Below, piece by piece: positions 15,685 through 24,307 of a stretch of 64,000 nucleotides of DNA (position 1 is the stretch's first letter; each line of letters opens with the position of its first letter). The stretch is taken from assembly GCA_037953625.1 (NCBI GenBank), contig CM075651.1:151668001-151732000 (forward strand), given 5' to 3'. The DNA comes from Crotalaria pallida (Eukaryota; Streptophyta; Magnoliopsida; Fabales; Fabaceae). The notes under the pieces were generated by a model. The model did no database searches. It was not told the DNA's origin and saw only the letters and a program-made list of their open reading frames with translations. Both the position numbers and the translations under genes were made by a program.

Positions 15685-16046
15685 ATTGAATAATTTATTT
15701 GTTGATCTCAACTGAATTCATCCTCCAGTATTATTTGCAAACTAGTGTGAATATTGGAAGCATATGAGTACCAGAAAATGAAAAGTGAAAATAGCGTTGA
15801 CGGTTGTTTCATAGTATTAGATTAGATGAGAAAGGTAAAAAATTGAAGATAATTATACAGGATGTATGTGTACATCAGAGATGAGTGTTGCGTGTAAATA
15901 AGAGAAGAAAATGAAAAAAGTTTAAATTTAGAAATAAGGGTATTTTTGAAAGTACAAGTCAAATATTTCAAAAAATTGGATATAAATAGCAAAGAAATGA
16001 GTGTTAATAAAATCTTTCATGTATGAAAAGTATGAAGTTGAGTCTC
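15685..16046. other. Possible captured 3' flank of the IDH relic
   Basis: Follows the stop codon of the isocitrate dehydrogenase relic and could be its old 3'-UTR. No coding potential. Confidence 0.3.
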
Positions 16047-17372
16047 ATCAACATCTTATAAAATAGGAGAAGTTGAGGGTATTTTTGTCATTTTCATTTT
16101 CCCTCCTTCATCCTTGCTTTTCCCTCCAAATTTGATTGTCCGTGCATCGCACGAGAATAAATATTTATCTTAAGTTATTTTTAGTAAATTTTTATTAGTA
16201 CAATTTGGATTACACATAAATATAAAAATTGTCCGCAAACATACAATTTGCATTTCGATATTATTGCAATTTGCACGGGTTATTAATGTTCTTTTGAAAA
16301 GGAAATAATTTGAATCAAATATTGACATAAAAAATATATAATGCCTAAACGACCCGTCATATGATAATTAACCAGCAAAAAAAACAAATATAATGTAATT
16401 TCAGAACTTTTAATACAAACAAGTCATAATATAGGCAAATTGGTATTAAACATTTAAACAAAGAAAATAATTTGAATCAAATATTAACATAAAAAATATA
16501 TAATGCCTAAACGACCCGTCATATGATAATTAACCAGCAAAAAAAACGAATATAATGTTGTAATTTCAGAACTTCTAATACAAACAAGTCATAATATAGG
16601 TAAATTGGTATTAAACATTTAAACAGAGCATCATTGTGAATAATAAATTTTGGGTACAACGGAAAAAACAGATATATAAGTATTAAAGATGAGCTATAAT
16701 TTGGTATAATGATTTAGCTTAATACAATCAAATATTTACTCGGTCATGAATTCAAATTTAAAAAAATCCAAAAATTTATACAATATGTTGCAATTTAAAT
16801 TGTGAAAAATAATGATGCGTTATTTTATACTTTAGACAATATACTTATTTACAATTATGAAGTTCTAATACAAGCAAGTAATTTGAAAGTTCAAATCTTA
16901 TAAACACGAATTAATTAAAAGTGTGAAAACAGGTCTTACATTTTGGGACAGATGTAATAATAATAATGATGATGATGATGATGATATATGGTAAAAAAAA
17001 TAGCTGCATTTGGACTTGCAAAACGAATTACGAACAAAATGAATTTGGAATGATGGATTAAATAAAACAAAAATCAAAATGAGTTGGATTTTTTTTAATA
17101 TAAGAAATTAAGTTATTAATTAAAATTAGAAATAGCATAGTTGATACATTATTAGTTAATTTTTATTAATAAAAAAGTTGGTAGCTGAAACTAAATTCAA
17201 AGGTTAACGTTTATGACTATTCATTTCTAAATACATGTAAATCATTTTTATAAAAAGTTCATATTAACTTATTATTTAAAAATACATATTTCCAAAATCT
17301 ATAATCAAATTTTAAAAATAAATAAATAAATTTAAACCCGTGCGATGCACGGGTAAAATTACTCATAATAAA
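16047..17372. mobile_element. Direct-repeat copy 2, hairpin-bounded element (Helitron-like?)
   Basis: Closely similar over its whole length to 13135-14290. It has CCGTGCATCGCACG near the left end (16140-16153) and a perfect 8-bp-stem, 3-base-loop palindrome ACCCGTGCGATGCACGGGT at 17336-17354. It is longer than copy 1 because of an internal tandem duplication (16301-16462 and 16463-16624). Non-coding. Confidence 0.5.
16301..16624. repeat. Two-copy tandem duplication, period about 162 bp
   Basis: Blocks starting GGAAATAATTTGAATCAAAT and GAAAATAATTTGAATCAAAT follow each other and both end ...GTATTAAACATTTAAACA. The block occurs once in the sister repeat at 13135-14290, so the duplication is specific to this copy. 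Confidence 0.85.
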
Positions 17373-17871
17373 ATAATAATAATAATATATATGATGTGTA
17401 CGAATATGATGAGTATCAGGATTATTATTTAATATCTTTGTTTGACTTTTCTACAAATGGGCTTATTCATGGATCACTTTGGGATGGATCCTTTTTGGGT
17501 CGGGTCATGTATCGCCCAATATGTCTCAACCAAATTTTTTTGTTGCCTTTGGAGTTGCTTGTTATTAGAATTATGTTTTTAGCTTCTTTTTTTTTTTAAA
17601 ATAATCTTAATTTAATGTGTATTGGTTATCGATGCAAATTATAATTTTAAATTATATTATTGGAAAAATAATCAAAATTTAGTATCTTTCATAGGTGTTG
17701 TAGATTATTTTTTAAACTCATGTAATTTTCTTGTCATATTCTTATCACTTTAACAACATTAACCACCCTCTTATCACTCCATACCATTTTTTGTAATTTA
17801 CCTAGTAAAAATAATTTTTTATGTTTTTTTACTAATTTTATGGGACAGAGGAAGTATATATGAGGAGGGTA
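17373..17871. other. AT-rich gap, no gene seen
   Basis: No supported gene. The phrase TATGAGGAGGGTACC at its right edge resembles the end of the GAGGAGGG MITE family and may be an old fragment of it. Confidence 0.35.
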
Positions 17872-17875
17872 CCAA

Positions 17876-18083
17876 CGCGGGTTAGCTTAAGTGGTGCGAT
17901 CCTGCCAACTTAAAAACGAACTTGGGAATGAGGCTTGAGACTAAGAAATCTCAGGTTCGATTCCCAATTAACACACCCCGCTTAGAGAGACATAAGAACG
18001 TGACCTCGTGCAGGATTAGTCTCAAGAGTTCCCTGGTATTAAGGGTGCTCTTGGGGACACTGTGATAATGGTCAAAGAGTACA

Positions 18084-18085
<2 letters not shown>
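17876..18085 (+). mobile_element. tRNA-derived SINE
   Basis: Begins with an A-box-like GGTTAGCTTAAGTGGTGCG and has a B box GGTTCGATTCC about 70 bases later, followed by a non-tRNA tail. This is the layout of a tRNA-derived SINE. No target duplication is clear because the flanks are microsatellite and MITE sequence. Confidence 0.6.
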
Positions 18086-18089
<4 letters not shown>

Positions 18090-18122
<33 letters not shown>

Positions 18123-18134
18123 GTATATATATAT
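18090..18134. repeat. (TA)n microsatellite, interrupted
   Basis: TA run with two TG interruptions between the SINE and the following MITE. Confidence 0.9.
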
Positions 18135-19077
18135 GAGGAGGGATCGGTCTACACCGGTGTAATCTGAGTTAAGTTACACTTTATCTCAATCGTTGATTCT
18201 ACTTTCATCTAATGGTCTAAAATGTAGAATTTATTGCTCTCCTATTTTTTCTCTTTTCCTCTTAATTAATTTTTTTTTGTATTTTTTTTCTCTCACTATT
18301 ATCTTTTTTTTTATCACTTAAAAAAAATCTTTTGCATTTGAAAAATGATCTTTGAAAATTGAATTTCAAAAACAACATAAGACCAGTGGAGAAAATTGCA
18401 CCATCTACAAGTTTACTACTTCATCATTAAGAACCATATTGCAACATCTCTGAAAAAATTGCAACACGGAGGTAGCACGGAGAGAACAAATTTTCAAACA
18501 ATGTTTACTTATTGTTGAACAAGTTATTAAGATCATTTTTCAAATTCAATTTATAACATAATTTGGGCCAATCTTTTTCGTTTGAAAAAAATTACGACCA
18601 CTGCCATTTGCATAATCAAAAAAATAAGAAGACAGATTTTAAGTACTTTGAGTCATGGTTTTACTTTTCAGATCTTTCTCCAATGGTTTTATTTTATTTA
18701 TTCATGTTCATAAACATTAGCATAGGATTTTTATTTATTTATTTTAAATTAGACTATAATTGGTAGATGCCCACTAACTAATTACGGGGTTTATGCTAAA
18801 AAAACTGGCTGCACTTCATGATCTAATACAGGAATGATACAATGAGTGCGAGGGAGAGAGATAGTGAAGGAGGTGAGAGAATTTAAGAGAAAGAAAATTA
18901 AATTAAAAAGATACGCAATAAAAATATGACAAAGAGAAAGTTTAAACAAAAAAGGAAAGGAGAAAAATTAGGGAAGACAAAATATTTAATCTAAACCATT
19001 GGATAATGTAAAATTAATGGTTAGGATCGAGTGCAACTAAACTCAAATTACACGGGTATAAATCGATCCCTCCTTTT
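18133..19077. mobile_element. MITE/non-autonomous element with GAGGAGGGATCGGT ends
   Basis: Left ATGAGGAGGGATCGGTCTAC and right TATAAATCGATCCCTCCTTTT form an inverted repeat that continues inward (ACACCGGTGTAATCTGAGTT against AACTCAAATTACACGGG). It has the same terminal family as 14382-14778 but a longer, unrelated AT-rich interior. No transposase is seen. Confidence 0.65.
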
Positions 19078-19980
19078 ATGGGATTTGCTAACATACGTAA
19101 GGTGATTTTTTAGTTGGATCACTTTGGCATCGTGTACCGGATTGTTGTACACAAAAATACCCTTGTATCTTTTAAGAACAAATTTTAATGATCAGGGGTA
19201 TTTTAATAATATTCTTTTTTGAAATTTAAAAAAAAATTTACAACTAAAACCTCTAACTTCACTGTAACTCCCTATCCATCTACCTTCTCCTTCCTTCTTT
19301 CTTCTTCTTGCCACCCTTATGCCCTTCCGCCGACGCCGGCACCACTAACGCCCCACCATTGTCGTCGACACCCAACCATCCAGATCAACCCGCCAGCCCC
19401 CAACCATCCTAGACCCGCGAACCCACTCAGTACCCACTCATATCGCGAACCCATTTGTCATCCGGGTCAGACCCTCGAACCCGGCCAAGTAAACTGCCAC
19501 GCGCCCATCCCAGCCGCCAGCAGGTCGAAAACGGGTTGGTCCTTGACGGATAAGCGGCGACCGCATGTTCAAATGGGTCGCCTCTTAACGGCGACGACCA
19601 CTTCTCCTCGTCCTGTCCTCCACCGCTGTGTCGGCGAACCCTTCGGCTATCGCCGTCATGGCTGTAGCTGTACCTCAGAACAGAAGAAGACGAATAAGAG
19701 AGATGAGAATGAGAGAAAGAAAGAAGGAGAGAGAGAAACGACAGATGGGGTGAGGAGATAGAAGAGAGAGATGAAGGAGGGAGAAAGCATGGGATTTCTG
19801 AATTTCTTTTTTTTTAAAAAAAAAATTTTAATTTATTTCCAAAAACAAAATTATTAGAATGCCCATATCTTTAAAACTTGTGTCTCATGATACGAGGGTA
19901 TTTTTGTCTACAATAATCCGGTACACAATACTAAAGTGTTCCAACTAAAAAATCACTTTACGTATGTTAGCAAATCCCAT
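19078..19980. mobile_element. Pack-MULE with long terminal inverted repeats
   Basis: The first ~92 bases (ATGGGATTTGCTAACATACG...) are repeated in reverse complement at the right end (...CGTATGTTAGCAAATCCCAT) with only about eight mismatches, and similarity continues further inward. Long TIRs of this kind are typical of Mutator-like elements. The interior is much more GC-rich than the surroundings and looks captured. No 9-bp target duplication is visible; the left edge abuts another MITE. No transposase. Confidence 0.75.
19310..19770 (-). pseudogene. Captured GC-rich 5' gene segment in the Pack-MULE
   Basis: GC-rich insert inside the long-TIR element. On the minus strand it begins with a pyrimidine-rich, leader-like stretch (CTCTCTCTCCTTCTTTCTTT) followed by an ATG frame that reads MTAIAEGFADTAVEDRTRRS and stops soon after. 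A 180-codon frame on the plus strand is Pro/Ser/His-rich and does not resemble a protein. I read the insert as the 5'-UTR and first exon of an unidentified host gene on the minus strand. Confidence 0.4.
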
Positions 19981-20453
19981 ATCAACTCAACGGATTCGTA
20001 CTATCATTTTTTTAAAATATGGTATCCCATAATCAGGCTCGTACCGATATCCATGCTTCACAGTTCACATGCGTGGATTGTGTAAAATGAAAAAATTATT
20101 ATAATCTTTTTCTATTTTAGAAATTAAATATAACCAACGTTTTACTTTTAAGTTTTTCATCAGCTCTATTTGTTAATAGTTTATCCATATAAAAGTTGAA
20201 ATAGGCGAACTGCATCTTTGGTTATACTTAGAGTTAACCCAAAATCAATTATGGAATATCAATACTATTAATACTTGTTTCGGCTTCACCATGATTTTGG
20301 AATCAAAATTGACTTTCAAACCGACAACCAAATGTGCGGTTCAAGAGTGTTTCGTGTTATTGCAATTGTTTATTAGTATAACTTTATTGGACTGATATGT
20401 CAAGCTCGTGACATGGTGCTCGTAATGGGCTCACGATGGAAAAGTTTTAACCA
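19981..20453. other. No gene seen
   Basis: Mixed-composition sequence without recognisable coding or paired repeats. Confidence 0.35.
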
Positions 20454-20947
20454 AGAGCATCTTCATCGGTGAATGAATTTTTTTTTCTTAAATAGATTCC
20501 ACGCATTATTTTATTATTCTTTACGTCTTTTCATATTTTATGAACCTCTAAGAACTTCAACCACATTTTCACTTCACCCATGAACCTACTTTTCGTTCAT
20601 AAATGGGTCTCACTACCTATCTCACACTCATAATATTTTATAATAAATATAACTATCATCAATTAACCATTTTCTTTACCCATATTTTTTTAACACATAT
20701 TTACTCAAAATATTTTTTTTACACATATTCATATACAAATTTATTAGAATATGTCAATTTTGAATACAATTTTTATTCAATATAGTTTTTAGAGTAAAAA
20801 AAATTAATCCAAATCATAAAAACTATTGAATATCAGTGAAAAAAAATACACATAGAATATTTTTGAATTGAATACATTTGAAAACAAGGAAAAAAAATTT
20901 TAACCTATGTCAGAGAGCACAGGTTAAAAAAAATTAATTCCGAACAA

Positions 20948-20982
<35 letters not shown>

Positions 20983-21147
20983 AAAACAAAAATACATAGG
21001 ATATTTTTTAATTTATTACATTTGAAATTGAAAAAAAAAAAAAAAAAGAGAGTTATGTAAAGGTCCTTTTCCCCAGCGGCTATGAACGACAACCTACGTT
21101 CATGCCTCATGAACGAAAGGCAATGAACTTGTCGCTGCTGATGCTCT
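20454..21147. mobile_element. Possible non-autonomous DNA transposon, AGAGCATC ends
   Basis: Left AGAGCATCTTCATCGG and right CCGCTGCTGATGCTCT-like sequence (CGCTGCTGATGCTCT) are short inverted repeats. Further inward GTTCAT/ATGAAC phrases also mirror each other. It contains a TA microsatellite (20952-20979). The target duplication is unclear. Confidence 0.4.
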
Positions 21148-21815
21148 AAGGATTGACAATTACAAAGACAAGATTAAGTTTTTTCCCTCCATGTCAAAGA
21201 TGGTCAAGCCAAGTACAACTTTCAATGGAATACAGCGGTAACAGTTTAATCAAAAAGCTGAAAAAAATCAAATTAAAAATTTGGCACAAAAATTAAATTT
21301 ACTTAACACCGTAAAATGCAAGAAGGACCTGGCCTATACATAATATGGGAGAGCCGTTGCTCACCCCTAGAAGAAGAAGCTTCGTTGCTGCGTCTTAATA
21401 TTTGGCTATTGCCTATTGCAGAGTCCCTGTTCTGTTCCTACATAAACTTGCCCACCAATGAAAGATTCGATGAGATGTTTCTTTGCTATTGCTTGCTTGT
21501 AATTAATTTGATCAATTATTTGAAGGCCTGCAGCAAAAAGTGTACAACTAAACATTCAGAAATCAGAACCCCTTTAGTATACTTGTTAGAACATTGCCAT
21601 ATACTATTACTTTTTTTGAGAGGCCCAATCTATGTGAATAATGATACAAATATACAGCTGTTACATGAAACATGACATTTTCTTTCTAATTATGTTTGAA
21701 TTGGGAGATGATCGAGTTAAAAATGATCATATATTTTAAGTTTCCATGTTTATTACTGTGTTATGAAAGAATTCTTTTCAAATAAAAAGTAAATTGGTTA
21801 CCCTCTTTCTTGATC
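21148..21815. other. Intergenic, no gene recognised
   Basis: A 119-codon frame on the plus strand (21316-21675) shows no domain, and its composition is not convincingly coding. I see no RNA gene. Confidence 0.3.
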
Positions 21816-21829
21816 ATATCGTGCCATTT

Positions 21830-22009
21830 TACCAAAGTGGAGTTTGTTACCACTTGGTCCCTTAACCAAGTGGTTTCGAGTTCGAGTCTTGAGTATGAAG
21901 TAACCCCGCTGGGAGATCCCTACCGCTTAGTGCGAGCTCAGTTGGGTCGGACCGGATGAATCAGATTCTGGATAAACCAGATCCGAGTACCGGTTGGTGT
22001 ACACAAAAA
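21830..22009 (+). mobile_element. tRNA-derived SINE with target duplication
   Basis: 180 bp flanked by the perfect 14-bp direct repeat ATATCGTGCCATTT (21816-21829 and 22010-22023). It has an internal B-box-like GAGTTCGAGTC and ends in a short A-run. The downstream body (GGGTCGGACCGGATGAATC) is the non-tRNA part. Close in type to other tRNA-derived plant SINEs. Confidence 0.8.
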
Positions 22010-22504
22010 ATATCGTGCCATTTGATATCACTAATCAGTAATCACTATCTTACATTACATATTGAAGACATTCACCACAAATCTTTCATGAACCACATAC
22101 CAAAAGTTCAAAGTTTTTTTTTTAAAGCACAATTGTATTAAGAGGAAGAAATATGAATGACTTTATTATACCTCTAACATGTCCCTCATGCAATAGCTCT
22201 TTGGACTCGAAATATGGACAATACATATGCTTATCCTTTTTCTTATTTTGTGCCGAAACTCAACTTTTATCTCCAGACAACTTAGTAATAGAGGTTTTAA
22301 TGTCATAATCATCAACCTTTCTCTCCCAAAAATTTAAAAGTTTCAGCTTGTTGGTTGTGTTATTATTCTAATCAACATCATGGTATATATTATTTCATTT
22401 TTAGCACTTAAGCTTAAGTTTTATTAAAAATATCTAAACTCAAATTCCTAATCATAAAAATTATGCAAAATGTATGATAGCTAGCAGCAATATATATAAC
22501 CATT

Positions 22505-23155
22505 TTACCTGAAAGAAAATATCTTGAAATCACAATCATTGTTCTTTTTATTATCCACATCCTTCTGCTTCATTTCACGACAAGATGATAGAAAAGGGAC
22601 TATAGTCACTTGCAAACTCCCAACCTTCATACCAAAATATCCCCTTAAATACACATCAACCAGCATCTCATAAGAATTCGTGTTTAATTGATCTACAATA
22701 TGTGTGTCAGCTTTAGCATTCTCCAAGAATGAAATTGTCATATCCAAATTTGTGTCATTCTGAGGCTTATGTGAGAACCCCTCAACCCCAGTGCTACCCA
22801 ATTTCACATTCTCCTTGTTGGTGAAGACATCAACCGTGAGAGGCCCATACAAAAGACTCAGTTTCTCATTCTTGTTTGAGACCCTTACCTCTAAATTCAT
22901 AGCTGCATTATTCAAATATAGCCTACTAACATTGACTTGAGGCCTCCATGCTTTGAGAAGTGCTATGTAGGCTATGCAAATGATGGAAAAAATTATGATA
23001 AGAGTGAATATACAAACGCATGCACCAACAGAACATGCAAAGCAACATGGCCTATAGCGACCCTTCTCAAGGTGTGTTATCTCCGCATCAATGTCGCTGA
23101 CGGACGAGCGGCGGCGGTGGTGGGGCTTGCTGGTTGACCGCACCAGCTCCGCCAT
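22505..23155 (-). CDS. LEA-2 / NDR1-HIN1-like membrane protein
   Basis: Single-exon gene of 216 aa on the minus strand. The N-terminal tail (residues 1-45) is basic and Ser-rich with a CCFACSVGACVC cysteine cluster. One membrane span follows at about 45-67 (IFTLIIIFSIICIAYIALL). The rest is a LEA-2 beta-sandwich domain with the pattern RPQVNVSRLYLNNAAMNLEV and RVSNKNEKLSLLYG, then the C-terminal strand PF at about 190. This is the layout of NHL/YLS9-type proteins, which sit in the plasma membrane or ER and are linked to pathogen and stress responses; the biochemical role is not known. The start is the first Met of the frame. The frame ends in FKIFSFR with AG|GTAAAA at the stop, which could also be a splice donor, so a short further exon is possible. 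Confidence 0.82.
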   Translation of the reverse strand: MAELVRSTSKPHHRRRSSVSDIDAEITHLEKGRYRPCCFACSVGACVCIFTLIIIFSIICIAYIALLKAWRPQVNVSRLYLNNAAMNLEVRVSNKNEKLSLLYGPLTVDVFTNKENVKLGSTGVEGFSHKPQNDTNLDMTISFLENAKADTHIVDQLNTNSYEMLVDVYLRGYFGMKVGSLQVTIVPFLSSCREMKQKDVDNKKNNDCDFKIFSFR

Positions 23156-24307
23156 TTGCCTTTCGAACCTGAATTTAGCATTTCATGCATAAAAATAGTA
23201 CATTGTTTTATTCCTATTGTGGTTTGTTATAAGCTGCAAATTGGTGGTCACACCACATAAGCACAATACTATATATGGTAAATCAGTGTTGGTGGATAAA
23301 GCTGGAGACAAAGGAGACGGGTTCTTATAGGGATGTCTATGTTAGTTTGGCCTAAAAATAGTCTCAATACTAGGGAATGGTTCATAACCCATGGCTTCAT
23401 TCTAATATTTATTATGGTCATTGATGGGGTTTTCCCATAAATAGTCCTCAGAACAAACTCCGGATTGTGGCAGTGATTTGATAAAGCTTCTCAATAAAGT
23501 CAGGATTCCACTATCCCAGTCGTGAATGTAGGAGTTGTGCAACTAATCGTATTTCTTAAAGGGACTATGTGAGAAGATATTTTAATGAAATAATGTCATA
23601 TTGGTCTTGACTTTGTGTGGTATTTACCGACATTGTTTTTGCAAAAAAGAAAAAACAAAGATTATAGACTTTCAGTCAAATTAATCCCTGCGATTGTGGT
23701 CACCGACCAAATTAGTCTCTGACTTTGTGGACCACTAACGGCAAGAACTAACGTGACTCATGTTTTGCTGTCTCGAGCATTAATTTAAAATTTTGATAAT
23801 ATCAAAGACTAATTTGACATGTACCCAAGGACTAATGTGACTATTTATTCTTTCAATGTGAGCCTATAAAAAAATATATTTCAACGGGAGATTGATTTCA
23901 ATACCTGATTTAACGGCAACTATTTTGAGCTGTTTATTACATTTGGCTCTTGGAACCTGGAACTTTATAACAACCAAGTTAAATAAAGCAACTAGTACTA
24001 AATTAAGAAGGCATCGTCGCATGATAAGGAGATACAACAATACACATACATTCATTAGGGTGCTAACAACTAGCATAACAACGATTACGGGGGATCAATG
24101 TTCTTGAATGAAGATCATCAATTTGATCATGATGTTAATGCACAAGAATTTAAAAAGAAAATAAAGTTTCCTAACAAAATAACTCAAGCAAATCCAACTG
24201 TGAGAAATATTGCATGCACTCTTCTTATATACCATCTAGTTTTGCTTTTAGGATAATGAATTTTAGAAATCAATTTGTTTGTAACACAAGCAAAAGGCCA
24301 GAATTAA
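23156..24307. other. Intergenic between LEA-2 and receptor kinase genes
   Basis: Contains the 5' flank of the LEA-2 gene and a segment at about 23655-23850 (AATTAATCCCTGCGATTGTG...AAAGACTAATTTGACATG) that looks like a degenerate inverted-repeat element of the 'remaining-variable' kind common between plant genes. No gene is supported. Confidence 0.35.

Noticed and set aside
13135..17372. The two direct repeats as LTRs of a retrotransposon
   Set aside because: No TG...CA ends, no primer-binding site or polypurine tract, no gag-pol or internal retroelement sequence, and hairpins at the ends instead.
17876..18085. tRNA gene at the A/B-box sequence
   Set aside because: The boxes are present but the cloverleaf cannot be closed and a non-tRNA tail follows. 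It is a SINE; the same reasoning applies at 21830, 25392, 38746, 51742 and 57522.
19219..19761. 180-codon plus-strand frame in the long-TIR element
   Set aside because: The Pro/Ser/His-rich translation has no domain. The minus strand fits a leader plus first exon better, so I describe it as captured DNA and not as a gene.
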